A stretch of DNA of 53,260 bases, taken from Chitinophagaceae bacterium (GTDB taxonomy: Bacteria > Bacteroidota > Bacteroidia > Chitinophagales > Chitinophagaceae). The stretch is taken from the NCBI GenBank assembly GCA_947455605.1, contig CANGOX010000014.1, positions 1 to 53,260 on the forward strand. Reading direction: 5' to 3'. Below the pieces are notes generated by a model, which was not told the origin of the DNA, ran no database searches, and was given only the letters and a program-made list of their open reading frames with translations. How positions within the stretch are numbered: the stretch's first letter is position 1; every line of letters starts with the position of its first letter. Both the position numbers and the translations under genes were made by a program. Below are positions 7,796 to 17,096 of this stretch, one piece after another.

Positions 7796-10231
7796 ATGAA
7801 AAAAGCAGTATCCTTATTTATGCTACTTGCCATTTCCGCAGGTGCATTTACCCAAACCGTAAAAGAACTCGAATCAAAGAAAGTAACCCTCACCAATGGT
7901 TGGAGTCTTACACCGGTAGGCCGTAGTTTCCCCTTAGGCGATCTGCCATTGAATATCGCAGTGAGCAAATCACAAAAACTTATGGCAGTTACCAATAACG
8001 GCCAGAGTGTGCAGAGTATACAGTTGATAGATCCGGCTACAGAATCCGTACTCGATAATGTGGTAATACCTAAAAGCTGGTATGGACTTCAATTCAGCGG
8101 CGATGAAAAAACATTATATGTTTCGGGCGGCAATGATAACTGGATCTCAGAATACAGTATAGAAAACAAAAAACTGGTATTGAAAGACAGTATCATTCTT
8201 GGCAAAAAATGGCCAAACAGACTGTCTCCAACCGGTATTGCATTAGATGATGCCAAACAGGTTCTGTATGTTGTTACCAAAGACAACAACTCACTTTATA
8301 TAATAGATCTGAAAACCAAAAAAGCAGATCAGCCCATAGCATTGGGTGGAGAAGCGTATAGTTGTTTATTATCACCCGATCAGAAAGAACTCTATATCAG
8401 CTGCTGGGGTTGTGATAAAGTGTATGTGTTTGATACAGAGAAAAAGAATATCGTAGCCGAAATACCCGTAGGAGATAATCCTAACGAATTATGTTTATCC
8501 AGGAATGGTAAATATTTATTCGTAGCCAATTCAAATGATAACGCTGTATCAATCCTCAGCACCCGGCAAAGAAAAGTACTGGAAACCCTGAATGTAGCTT
8601 TATACCCCGATGCCCCTAATGGCTCTACCACCAACGGTCTTGCCTTAAGTAAGGATGAGAAAACCTTATACATTGCCAATGCCGATAATAATTGCCTTTC
8701 CGTTTTTGATGTGTCTGCTCCGGGAAAAAGTAAAAGCAAAGGATTTATTCCTGTTGGATGGTATCCGACCAATATAAAAGTGATCGGTAAAAAAGTATTT
8801 GTAGCTAACGGAAAAGGTTTCTCAAGTATGGCCAATCCTTACGGTCCTAATCCGTTTGGCAATAACCAGGAAGTGATCTATCAGAAAGGAGACCCGAACA
8901 TTCCTAAAAATGTACAATACATTGCCGGACTGTTTAAAGGAACCATGAGTGTATTTGAAGAACCTACAGAACAACAATTGGGAGAATATTCAAAGCTCGT
9001 ATATCGAAACACACCATACACCAAACTAAAAGAACAAACAGCACTGGGTGAAGCCGGTAATCCTATTCCACGTAAAGTGGGAGAACAGGGTCCGATCAAA
9101 TATGTTTTTTATGTGATCAAAGAGAACAGAACCTATGATCAGGTACTGGGTGATATGAAAGAAGGCAACGGAGATCCAAGATTGGTTTTATTCGGAGAAA
9201 AAGTAACACCTAACCAGCATGCATTGGCAAAAGAGTTTGTACTGCTGGATAATTTTTATGTAGATGGAGAAGTAAGTGCCGATGGGCATAACTGGAGCAC
9301 CGGAGCCTATGCCACAGACTATCTCGAAAAGAACTGGGTTACCAGCTATGGTGGAAGAGGCGGCGCGTATGATGGAGAAGGAAACCGTGCGATTGCCAAT
9401 AACAAGGGCGGGTTTATCTGGGACCATTGCAAACGTGCCGGTGTAACGTATCGCACCTACGGCGAGTTTGCTGATAATGGCAAGCCGAATATTCCTGTTT
9501 TAAAAGACCACCTCTGCCCGTATTTTACAGGCTTTGATGGTAAGATCGCAGATACAACACGTTTTGCTCAGTGGAAACGTGAGTTTGATTCTTTATATGC
9601 GATGAATGCCGTTCCCCGTTTTAACAGTGTAAGATTCGGTAACGATCATACAGAAGGATTGCGTAAAGGAAGACCAACTCCTTATGCGCATGTGGCAGAT
9701 AATGATCTTGCAGTAGGTATGTTTGTTGAATACCTCAGTAAAAGTCCGATATGGAAAGAAACTGCCATTTTTATTATCGAAGATGATGCACAGAACGGCG
9801 CAGACCATGTTGATGCTCACAGAAGCACGGCTTATCTGGCAGGTGGTTTTGTAAAACGTGGATTTGTAGATCATACCATGTATTCAACCTCATCTATGTT
9901 GCGTACCATTGAATTGATATTGGGCATTGGACCAATGAGCCAATACGATGCTGCTGCTCAACCCATGTGGCGAAGTTTCAGCAATACACCCAACCTAAAT
10001 GGGTTTTCAGTAAAAGCTGCAAAAGTAGACCTGCGAGAAAAGAATACAGCTATGAATGAATGGCAAAGACGTTCAGAGAAATTCAATCTGGCAAAAGAAG
10101 ATGCCGTTCCCGATCTGGAATTTAATATCGTATTATGGCATGGGTTAAAAGGATCTGATGTTCCTTTCCCTGGACCTAAACGGGCTGCATTCTTCAAGCC
10201 TATCAAGAAAGCAGATAAGGACGGCGATTAA
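7796..10231 (+). CDS. Secreted beta-propeller (YVTN/WD-like) and phosphoesterase fusion
   Basis: An 811-residue exported protein (signal peptide about 1-19). The first 400 residues are a beta-propeller of YVTN type: repeated blades such as LYVVTKDNNSLYIIDLKT, LYISCWGCDKVYVFDTE and LFVANSNDNAVSIL. The second half is a phosphoesterase of the phospholipase C/acid phosphatase superfamily. Its metal/nucleophile motif starts at IKENRTYDQVLGDM (E443, N444) and it has a second metal motif EDDAQNGADHVDAH (662-675). The substrate is unknown; a phosphate monoester or phospholipid headgroup is plausible. Such two-domain proteins are common in Bacteroidota. The stop lies 5 bp from the stop of the convergent porZ, leaving no room for a separate terminator. 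Confidence 0.85.
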   Translation: MKKAVSLFMLLAISAGAFTQTVKELESKKVTLTNGWSLTPVGRSFPLGDLPLNIAVSKSQKLMAVTNNGQSVQSIQLIDPATESVLDNVVIPKSWYGLQFSGDEKTLYVSGGNDNWISEYSIENKKLVLKDSIILGKKWPNRLSPTGIALDDAKQVLYVVTKDNNSLYIIDLKTKKADQPIALGGEAYSCLLSPDQKELYISCWGCDKVYVFDTEKKNIVAEIPVGDNPNELCLSRNGKYLFVANSNDNAVSILSTRQRKVLETLNVALYPDAPNGSTTNGLALSKDEKTLYIANADNNCLSVFDVSAPGKSKSKGFIPVGWYPTNIKVIGKKVFVANGKGFSSMANPYGPNPFGNNQEVIYQKGDPNIPKNVQYIAGLFKGTMSVFEEPTEQQLGEYSKLVYRNTPYTKLKEQTALGEAGNPIPRKVGEQGPIKYVFYVIKENRTYDQVLGDMKEGNGDPRLVLFGEKVTPNQHALAKEFVLLDNFYVDGEVSADGHNWSTGAYATDYLEKNWVTSYGGRGGAYDGEGNRAIANNKGGFIWDHCKRAGVTYRTYGEFADNGKPNIPVLKDHLCPYFTGFDGKIADTTRFAQWKREFDSLYAMNAVPRFNSVRFGNDHTEGLRKGRPTPYAHVADNDLAVGMFVEYLSKSPIWKETAIFIIEDDAQNGADHVDAHRSTAYLAGGFVKRGFVDHTMYSTSSMLRTIELILGIGPMSQYDAAAQPMWRSFSNTPNLNGFSVKAAKVDLREKNTAMNEWQRRSEKFNLAKEDAVPDLEFNIVLWHGLKGSDVPFPGPKRAAFFKPIKKADKDGD

Positions 10232-10236
10232 TTTCA

Positions 10237-12585
10237 TTATCGCCCGGATGTAATTACTACTTTGGTGACGATCTTTTCAGTGCCTTCATCATCTCTTACA
10301 ATAATGAGATAGATGCCGCTGGAAATTTTGTCACCTTTGTAATTATGGCCATCCCAAATTGCCTGACCCCCTAAAGCCCTGGTTTGATATACAAGCTTTC
10401 CACTCAACTCGGTTATTTTAACAAGTGCATTATTTACCAAACCACGGATAGCAATTGTACCGTTATAACCCGGCGGAACAGGGTTAGGAAAAACAAGAAC
10501 ACTTTCGTTCTTTTTACCACCTTCTGTAGCAGTACTTCTGAAACTGCAGATACCTTTAAAAGTGGAAATGAACACCTCGCCGGTACCCGGGTCAATTGCA
10601 ATTCGTTTTACATCATTGCTCAGCAAGGGGCTATTATCTTCTGTAAAACGGTAAATGATACTGCTCCCATCCTGTGAGATCAACCACAAGCCGTTCCTGG
10701 TACCTATCCATTTTCTGTTGGCACCGTCTACAGCCATACATTGTACCGCTTCGTCCTTGAATAACAGTCCTGCAAAACGGTCCTGTTGTACAATAGGCAG
10801 CAAAGCATCACAACCCTGAGAACCAAAAATATCACCGCCACATTGAATGATGCCAATACCTTTATCTGTACCCACCCAGATAAAACCAATTTTATCTTTT
10901 AATAAACTCAGTACAGTATTACTCGGAAGGTTTCCATTTCCACTTCCCTGTCTATAAAACTTCCATTTATCATCAGTTAGGTTATCAATGCTTTGGCCAT
11001 AATTGAAACAGAATACACCATTGTCTTTCGGGCTCACAATCCATAGCTGGTTATTATCATCAACCAATAACTGGCTTACGGCATTTTCAACATGTGTAAA
11101 CGGAATAGAAAACGCTTTCCATGTTCCATCAGTTTTACGAACATGCAGGTTCTGTGCAGCACCATAATTGCTTACCCATAAATTGGCATACTGATCAAAA
11201 GCAAGTCCGCTTACCCGGTAACTGCCGGGATCTCCGATAGCTGCTTGTAAACTGCTGTTACTTTTCTTATAGATCTTAGGTTGAGACCCCTCTGCAAAAT
11301 TTACAAGCCCACCACCAAAGCTTCCCGCCCATAAACTGCCATTAGCCGGGTCTGATGTTATAGTGATAAAGTCCAGTACGGAATCGAGTACAGGAAGATT
11401 GTTATACCCCTTGTAGCTCCATACATCTTCTTTAAAAGCGTATACCCCATTACGGTTGTATTGATAGTTCCAGGCATTATTAACGCTTCCCGCTGCAGCA
11501 TAAAGCGTTTGATCTTTTAGTATCATTTCACCATCTGCTGTTCCAGGAGGTCCGTTAGGGATATAACGCTCAAATGAAGCAGTGAATTTAGAAAGACCAC
11601 CAAACTGATCAGCTGTCCAGATCGCTCCATTATCAAGAATAGCTGATCTGGGAAATGAGATGATACCACTTTGTGATATACTTTTCTCAATCGTGCCGGA
11701 AGTATTTAACTGGATAACCCGGGCATTACCGGCACTGGTTCGCTGACAGATCAAGAGCTTACTTTCAGCGGTATTGGTATTGATAATTGGCCATGCAGCA
11801 TCGGCATATAACAGGGTCCAGGAATTTCCATTTAAAACAAAAAGGGAATCGTTTTTTTCTACAATGATCTTATTGTTTGAGAATACAACATTTTTAACAG
11901 GGCCGCTGCTCAATCCGTTTGCACCACTCAGGTTTTTCCAGTTTGCATAATTTGAGATATCAGGAGAGTTTGCAGCAATACTTTTCAATCCCTCCTCAGT
12001 AGCCGCATAAAACTGTGCACCATCATTAGAAATGCCATTTATTTTAATCTGTCCGCCATTATTGCCAATAAACCAGGTGTCTTTGATCTCATATTTTGTA
12101 AGATTAACAACGATGATGCCAAGACCACTGCACAAATAGGCAAGCCCATCCCGGCAATAAATAGCAAAAACTGTTTTATTGCCTGCTATGGTACTTCTCT
12201 TTATATCGCCGATATTTTTTACGTTCCCGTTCTTCAGTACATCAACATTACTGTTGGAATACACCGTTACCAGCTGTTGTGTTGTGGCATCCCAGCCAAT
12301 GCATTGAACGCCTATATCGTTTAACCCGGTAACCTTGCTGAATCGTTCAACGGTATTGTCTGCATCTATCGAAAACAGATGCGTACTGGTAGCACAATAG
12401 AGCTGATCTCCTTTTACAACCTGAATGGTATTCTGACAGTTGAGATGTTCCCTCCATTGACCGATAGGTGGAATAGGGTTTTGCGACAGACAATCATTGA
12501 TTGTACAACAAGCGAATAAGGCAATAAAGAGCCTGAGGGTATTTCTATTTTGTATGATTGATGGACAGGTCATGCAAGGCTTCAA
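10237..12585 (-). CDS. porZ: Type IX secretion system protein PorZ
   Basis: A 782-residue exported propeller protein with a C-terminal T9SS sorting domain. The mature N-terminus reads IGQWREHLNCQNTIQVVKG, then LYCATSTHLFSID and FSKVTGLNDIGVQCIGW, the characteristic start of PorZ. Many two-component-regulator-type propeller blades follow, such as LWVSNYGAAQNLHV and IWVGTDKGIGIIQCGGD. The end (VFPNPVPPGYNGTIAIRG through SSGIYLIIV and IVTKVVI) is the type A sorting domain. By family knowledge PorZ is surface-exposed and helps PorU process and anchor T9SS cargo with A-LPS. It lies 65 bp downstream of the response-regulator gene on the same strand. An alternative start at the fifth codon (MTCPS) gives a cleaner signal peptide. 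Confidence 0.88.
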   Translation of the reverse strand: MKPCMTCPSIIQNRNTLRLFIALFACCTINDCLSQNPIPPIGQWREHLNCQNTIQVVKGDQLYCATSTHLFSIDADNTVERFSKVTGLNDIGVQCIGWDATTQQLVTVYSNSNVDVLKNGNVKNIGDIKRSTIAGNKTVFAIYCRDGLAYLCSGLGIIVVNLTKYEIKDTWFIGNNGGQIKINGISNDGAQFYAATEEGLKSIAANSPDISNYANWKNLSGANGLSSGPVKNVVFSNNKIIVEKNDSLFVLNGNSWTLLYADAAWPIINTNTAESKLLICQRTSAGNARVIQLNTSGTIEKSISQSGIISFPRSAILDNGAIWTADQFGGLSKFTASFERYIPNGPPGTADGEMILKDQTLYAAAGSVNNAWNYQYNRNGVYAFKEDVWSYKGYNNLPVLDSVLDFITITSDPANGSLWAGSFGGGLVNFAEGSQPKIYKKSNSSLQAAIGDPGSYRVSGLAFDQYANLWVSNYGAAQNLHVRKTDGTWKAFSIPFTHVENAVSQLLVDDNNQLWIVSPKDNGVFCFNYGQSIDNLTDDKWKFYRQGSGNGNLPSNTVLSLLKDKIGFIWVGTDKGIGIIQCGGDIFGSQGCDALLPIVQQDRFAGLLFKDEAVQCMAVDGANRKWIGTRNGLWLISQDGSSIIYRFTEDNSPLLSNDVKRIAIDPGTGEVFISTFKGICSFRSTATEGGKKNESVLVFPNPVPPGYNGTIAIRGLVNNALVKITELSGKLVYQTRALGGQAIWDGHNYKGDKISSGIYLIIVRDDEGTEKIVTKVVITSGR

Positions 12586-12650
12586 ACATGGGTTTATTGC
12601 GTAGGAAGCATTACATGAAAGTACTGATTAATCCACTGAATTAAACAGTG

Positions 12651-13301
12651 TCAGATATTTACGATACCATTCTTGATCGAAAAAATGGCAAGGCCTACAC
12701 GGGTCTTAACATCCAGTTTTTTGAAAAGGTTATCGCGGTAAGTATCGATGGTTCTGGGACTAAGGCACATTTCATCAGCTATTTCTTTATAGGTCTTTTC
12801 CGTGCAGATCCATTTCAGAAAGGTGGTCTCGTTTTCACTCAGGTTGTTCAGGGCAAATGCATCGCCATCATACACTTCTTCGTGGTTAATATAATGCATG
12901 AGTTTGTTACTCACCAGTTCATTAATAAAGTAGCCACTATCGCGTATATTTTCCATCGCGTCTTTAAACACTTTGGGCTTGCTGTCTTTCAGTATATATC
13001 CTCTAGCCCCGTTTTTAAGCATACGGATAATGGCTGTATCATTTTCGAGCATACTTAACACCAATACTTTGGTTTGTGGCAGATTCGCTTTAATCCAGCT
13101 GGAGGTTTCGTAGCCGTCCATTATTGGCATGGTGATATCGAGTAACACAATATCAGGTGGTATTTTACCCTTGATCTTTTCGATAAATTGTTTACCATTA
13201 TTGGCTTCGAGGCCAACTTTAAATCCTTCAAATGAATTAATAATAGCCGCCAATCCGGTGCGGAGCAGTTCATGATCATCAACCAATGCTACAAGGGTCA
13301 T
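12651..13301 (-). CDS. NarL/LuxR-family response regulator
   Basis: A 216-residue two-domain regulator. The receiver domain carries the acidic pair in VDDH, the phosphoacceptor D55 in IVLLDITMPIMDG, and the conserved lysine K105 in ILKDSKPK. A LuxR-type helix-turn-helix occupies about residues 150-212 (LSENETTFLKWICTEKTYKE, then LSPRTIDTYRDNLFKKL). Its ATG overlaps the stop of the kinase gene as ATGA (13298-13301), so the two are translationally coupled partners. porZ follows 65 bp downstream on the same strand and is a possible cotranscribed gene or target. Confidence 0.95.
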   Translation of the reverse strand: MTLVALVDDHELLRTGLAAIINSFEGFKVGLEANNGKQFIEKIKGKIPPDIVLLDITMPIMDGYETSSWIKANLPQTKVLVLSMLENDTAIIRMLKNGARGYILKDSKPKVFKDAMENIRDSGYFINELVSNKLMHYINHEEVYDGDAFALNNLSENETTFLKWICTEKTYKEIADEMCLSPRTIDTYRDNLFKKLDVKTRVGLAIFSIKNGIVNI

Positions 13302-14089
13302 AACAGAGAGGATTTGGGTTTAATATACAAAGTTATGGTAGTTCCGTTACCCGGTTCACTTTTCACATCTACAGTGGCATCAATTGTTTTGGCCCGGTTT
13401 ACAATATTCTGCAGACCAATGCCAGAACGCTCTTGCAGCAGAACAGCCGTGTCAAAACCGATTCCATTATCACTGATGCGTATGATGGTCATTTCAGCTT
13501 CACTTGTTATCTCTATCTCGATCAAATTAGCCTGTGCGTGTTTGATAATATTGTTAACGATCTCCTGGATCATCCGGTACAGGATAATATCTGTATTCGG
13601 ATCGAGGATATGAAAATTATCCGATGCAAGAAATGAGGTCCGGTACTGCCCCGTTTTTTCAATGGATAGCAATAATTGTCTGATCGATTCCACAATTCCT
13701 ATATCATGGATACGGTTTCGCTGCAGATTGTGGCTTAGGTCGCGAAGATCTTTGATGGCTTTTCCGAGAAGGTCGTCGGTCTGGTTTAGTTTTTCCTCAG
13801 AAACCACACTACCAAACGTGTTCAGGTTAAGGCGGGCCAGGCTTAAGATCTGCCCGATATTATCATGAATTTCCTGACTGATATACGCAAATGCCTGTTC
13901 CTGTATCTCCAGCTGGGTCTTGAGCAGGGTGCGTTCAAAACGGTTTTTCATCTCTTCCTTTTCCTCCTTATTCTTTCGCTGCCGCCTCAGAAAAACAAAG
14001 ACGATCAACAATAAAAAACTACCAATCAGAATAAAGAAAACCGAAGCAACTACGACCGAGATGAGTATGTCTTCTTGTGGGCTGGGCAT
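13298..14089 (-). CDS. Membrane sensor histidine kinase, HisKA_3 type, without a periplasmic sensor domain
   Basis: A 263-residue kinase. One transmembrane helix (about 9-34) is followed by a short charged coiled coil, then the dimerisation/phosphoacceptor motif SQEIHDNIGQILSLARLNLN with H75. The ATP-binding domain shows the N box (EIVNNIIKHAQAN), the G1 box (IRISDNGIGFD) and G2 (GIGLQNIVNRAK, GNGTTITLYI). This is the NarX/LiaS-like architecture that pairs with LuxR-type regulators, here the overlapping downstream gene. Only about eight residues precede the helix, so signal input must come from the membrane or from a partner. The upstream gene, which overlaps by 40 bp, encodes a multi-pass membrane protein that is the obvious candidate sensor. 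Confidence 0.93.
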   Translation of the reverse strand: MPSPQEDILISVVVASVFFILIGSFLLLIVFVFLRRQRKNKEEKEEMKNRFERTLLKTQLEIQEQAFAYISQEIHDNIGQILSLARLNLNTFGSVVSEEKLNQTDDLLGKAIKDLRDLSHNLQRNRIHDIGIVESIRQLLLSIEKTGQYRTSFLASDNFHILDPNTDIILYRMIQEIVNNIIKHAQANLIEIEITSEAEMTIIRISDNGIGFDTAVLLQERSGIGLQNIVNRAKTIDATVDVKSEPGNGTTITLYIKPKSSLL

Positions 14090-14718
14090 AAATAGAAAGC
14101 AATACAGAATGTACTATATAAAATTACATTTAAACTGCGAGTTATCGTATTGTAAATATTTTTGCCCTCTTGTTTTAAATCGTTTGAAGACAAATATTCA
14201 AAAAGTGCATTAATGATCACTGACCCTAGATAAAAAATCAGTAATCCGGATGCGATCCAAAAAAAAGGTTGTTTCGATAATTGGTCATCTATTCTCTCAG
14301 GTAACACCGATTCATAAAAAAAACAACAACAAAATATTACAATAAAGAAAGATCCTAAAAGGAAAGTGTACGAATGGAATGTCTTGTTTAATCCTTGTAT
14401 GAATATTAAATTATATGAAACAGCAACCAAAAAAAACGGAATGAATATGAGTACGGTTCTTTTAAGTGAAGACTTTGTTAAGTGGAGATAAAACAAAAAA
14501 GAGTAAAATATGAATTCTACAGTTGTAAATAAATTGTACATGGCCATTTTAGTGAAACTTTCCTGAAAATGGCCTAACCTGCCCCAAAACTCAATGGCAA
14601 CAGTTAAAAATAAAAAAGGAATAAAGTAGAGAACTACTTTATTCCTTTTCGCTAGATAAAAATATATTGATGCTAAAAACGCTAATATTTCAAAAATGGT
14701 AGAAACTGATACCTGCAT
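14050..14718 (-). CDS. Multi-pass membrane protein, likely sensor partner of the histidine kinase
   Basis: A 222-residue hydrophobic protein with about six or seven transmembrane helices and no recognised catalytic motif. The helices lie roughly at residues 5-22, 28-45, 60-77, 88-106, 114-136, 153-170 and 190-210. The last 40 bp overlap the start of the kinase gene in another frame, which argues for coupled translation. Together with the kinase's lack of a sensor domain, this suggests it detects the signal in the membrane, but that is inference. I do not recognise a named family. A-rich codons and frequent F/Y/I residues set it slightly apart in composition from neighbours, as expected for a membrane protein. 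It starts 12 bp after the lipoprotein gene. Confidence 0.75.
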   Translation of the reverse strand: MQVSVSTIFEILAFLASIYFYLAKRNKVVLYFIPFLFLTVAIEFWGRLGHFQESFTKMAMYNLFTTVEFIFYSFLFYLHLTKSSLKRTVLIFIPFFLVAVSYNLIFIQGLNKTFHSYTFLLGSFFIVIFCCCFFYESVLPERIDDQLSKQPFFWIASGLLIFYLGSVIINALFEYLSSNDLKQEGKNIYNTITRSLNVILYSTFCIAFYLCPAHKKTYSSRS

Positions 14719-14730
14719 CTTATAGAATGA

Positions 14731-15219
14731 CTATGGAAACATCTCTCCGTGATTTAAAAAATCTTCACCATCGAGAGAAGAACCATCACCTCTATAACGA
14801 GAGCTTGGTGTAGGAACCTTGCTGCCTGTAAAGAAAACGGTCAATTTGCCATTATCCTTATCGTTTGGAGCAGGTGAACCTTTACCATAAACACCAAAAT
14901 TTACATAAATCTTGGTTGATCCACTTGACTGTAATTTGGCAATAAATGCACTTAAAGTAGCTGCATCAAAAGCTACATATTGAGGCTTGTTATCATCGTC
15001 GTTATACTTCCTGTAATAGTTGCTTTGTAAAGCAGCAGCATAACTTCCTGATACAACTTCTCCACCACTACCCGTAACACCTATCAACTGTGTTTGCTCA
15101 GAAGAAACAGCAGCTGTTTCCTGTGTAACAGTAGTCTGATCTTTTTGGCAGGCAGCAAAAACTACCATTACTATTACTGCTGTCAATGCAGTACCAATGA
15201 TATTTGAGAACTTTTTCAT
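14731..15219 (-). CDS. Small lipoprotein of unknown function
   Basis: A 162-residue protein with a lipoprotein signal: a hydrophobic stretch followed by the lipobox VFAAC, so C24 would be acylated. The mature part is polar: a Q/T/S-rich spacer, a segment with ALQSNYYRKYNDDD, then YVAFDAATLSAFIAKLQ and KIYVNFGVYGKGSPAPND, and a strand KLTVFFTGSKVP. No known domain is recognised. It is the first gene of the minus-strand run leading to the membrane protein, kinase, regulator and porZ. The gap to the membrane protein is 12 bp, so it may belong to that operon and could be a periplasmic or surface accessory of the signalling system. The long AT-rich region upstream probably holds the promoter. Confidence 0.7.
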   Translation of the reverse strand: MKKFSNIIGTALTAVIVMVVFAACQKDQTTVTQETAAVSSEQTQLIGVTGSGGEVVSGSYAAALQSNYYRKYNDDDNKPQYVAFDAATLSAFIAKLQSSGSTKIYVNFGVYGKGSPAPNDKDNGKLTVFFTGSKVPTPSSRYRGDGSSLDGEDFLNHGEMFP

Positions 15220-15881
15220 AACAATTTTTTTAGCTTAATGCAAGGCTGGCCTCGATTACGGCGCCACTTTAATATGATGCAAGTTAACATTTCCTTTTTT
15301 TTCAATAGAACTAATTTTCTATCAAATAGCAAAAAAAAATATATTTAATTGATATTCAATTAGTTAAATATTTTTAATTGATAAAAAAACGGTGTTTTTA
15401 CCGAAATTAGATGGGAAAAACCCCTAATTTTTGGGTTGTTATTGATGCTTTTTGGGCTAGACTTCAGTTAATTCAACCATGTTTTATCGGCATTTTATGT
15501 TGATTTTTATCCAATATCTCCCTGAATAATTGTAGTAGCCTAACTACAAATTTTATTTTCATAACATTTTAGAACGGCAAAAGAGTTTGGAATCCGTATG
15601 CTTAAAACTATTCGTAAATAATTCGCCAAGCTGCCTCTTATTTAAAATAACGGATGGTTTAACGGTTGCAGCTAGTGAATTGAATATATATTTTTGAATG
15701 CTGGAATTGTAAGAATGAATAGACAATGCCAAATGGATGATTGAACAAGCAGTACCACGCAAATAACGTTCCCGTGTTTTATAAAAAATTGTGTGAGACT
15801 GTAACCTGTTTGCTCACTCTGAAAAACAAGCATTAAGTTGCCTTTTTAAAATACAAAATTTGGCCTTACTCTTACTCCGTT
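15220..15881. other. 662 bp AT-rich gap without a convincing gene
   Basis: This is the longest gap in the window and is strongly AT-rich, particularly 15290-15420, with A- and T-tracts. It separates the lipoprotein gene (minus) from the end of the ABC permease gene (minus). It should contain the promoter of the lipoprotein/two-component operon and the 3' end of the permease transcript. The only open frame of note is a 67-codon minus-strand frame at 15559-15762, which has no recognisable domain or ribosome-binding site. It could be a gene remnant. I see no tRNA or structured RNA. Confidence 0.6.
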
Positions 15882-17078
15882 TCATTTTCCAGCTGTTGGA
15901 GAAATATACTTTCTTATAAACACCCTATTCATTAACCAGATCAATGCTAAAACACCGATCGCACAGAAAACCATGCCTGCAGAAGGGTATGCAGATACGT
16001 AAATATGCTGTTCAAGCAGTAGATAATGCAAATAATATTGGAGAACCGATAAGATACAAACGGATACGAGGATGATGATAATATTCACCGGGAAGAACTG
16101 CCGCATTAAAAATGCACGCAGCTGGGCCGGAGATGCCCCTAACGTAATGAGTAAAACGATCTCTTCCTTGCAGGAAGCTACCGTTAACTGAATAAACAGA
16201 CTGAAAATTAACAGGGCAAAAGCCAGCAGTATGATGCCAGTGATCCCAGAAATGGTCACCACCAGATCCACCACCTGCCTGTACCGGCTGAAACGGGTCT
16301 TATCAGCATCGGTGGTTAAATTATGCTGTCTTAAATAGTCGGTGAGCTTTGGATTACCGGGGTCCTTTGTTCTGATGATCACCCGCGAAGGTTTGGTATC
16401 CTGGTTCTTGCCAAACCGGCTATTACCCCAGTTCATAAACTCCTGCGGCACCAGCAGCGACGAGATCCTGTCGCTGAACCCTACTACGTGTCCATTAAAA
16501 TTGACCACCCCATTGGGTCCATAGAGATTGATCTTGAACACGATCATTTTTACCACACCCTGGGTAAGCTGTGGCAGGTTCTGTGAAAAGGAAAACTGAA
16601 AATTGTAAAAATCCAAAAACATATTCGGAACGATCACCGGCACAAAGGGCATGGTTTCATCCCATTTCCAGTCCTTACTGGTTACATCAATAAAATCGTT
16701 CGGTACCGCTTCAAATGCAATATCTGTATAGAAGGGGAAGCGGGTACTGTTACTCTGTATAGAAGCTTTGAACCTGCTCGGACTCAATAATCCTACGGAT
16801 TCTACAAAGGGTTGTTTTTTCAGTTCTTCAATATCCTTTTCAGATAAGGCGGTAGCCCCCAGGTTCTGATCGTTCAGGATCTTATTCAGCACCAAAAAAT
16901 TGGCAACACTGTCTTGGTTGGTCTTACTATGTAACAGATCATTGAAATTAGACTGGATCTGAACTGCAGCCAGGATCAGCAACATAGCCACAGATAAGCC
17001 TACAATCGCCAATACAAACCTGCTGCGTCCGGCACCGGTGCGTATGAGTTTTTTTAATAAGGCCTGTAATCCGTGCAT
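15882..17078 (-). CDS. FtsX/MacB-like ABC transporter permease
   Basis: A 398-residue permease with four predicted transmembrane helices. One is near the N-terminus (about 20-42). A long extracytoplasmic domain follows (about 45-265), then three closely spaced C-terminal helices (about 272-297, 325-348, 365-387). Between them lies a cytoplasmic loop CKEEIVLLITLGASPAQLRAF, the coupling element of FtsX-like permeases. This topology is that of the MacB/LolE/FtsX group, which use ATP to do mechanical work on the periplasmic side instead of pumping through a channel. The gene follows the ATPase gene by 18 bp, so the two form one transporter. Substrate is unknown. The motif set does not identify it as FtsX or LolE. 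Confidence 0.85.
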   Translation of the reverse strand: MHGLQALLKKLIRTGAGRSRFVLAIVGLSVAMLLILAAVQIQSNFNDLLHSKTNQDSVANFLVLNKILNDQNLGATALSEKDIEELKKQPFVESVGLLSPSRFKASIQSNSTRFPFYTDIAFEAVPNDFIDVTSKDWKWDETMPFVPVIVPNMFLDFYNFQFSFSQNLPQLTQGVVKMIVFKINLYGPNGVVNFNGHVVGFSDRISSLLVPQEFMNWGNSRFGKNQDTKPSRVIIRTKDPGNPKLTDYLRQHNLTTDADKTRFSRYRQVVDLVVTISGITGIILLAFALLIFSLFIQLTVASCKEEIVLLITLGASPAQLRAFLMRQFFPVNIIIILVSVCILSVLQYYLHYLLLEQHIYVSAYPSAGMVFCAIGVLALIWLMNRVFIRKYISPTAGK

Positions 17079-17096
17079 GGGTTGCTATTATCAGTT

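Noticed and set aside
12651..14089. PorX/PorY, the known regulators of type IX secretion
   Set aside because: The regulator has a LuxR-type DNA-binding domain and the kinase is of HisKA_3 type, so despite the adjacent porZ they are not that pair.
15559..15762. 67-codon minus-strand frame in the AT-rich gap
   Set aside because: No recognisable domain, signal or ribosome-binding site, and no neighbour that needs it; kept only as a possible remnant in the gap description.
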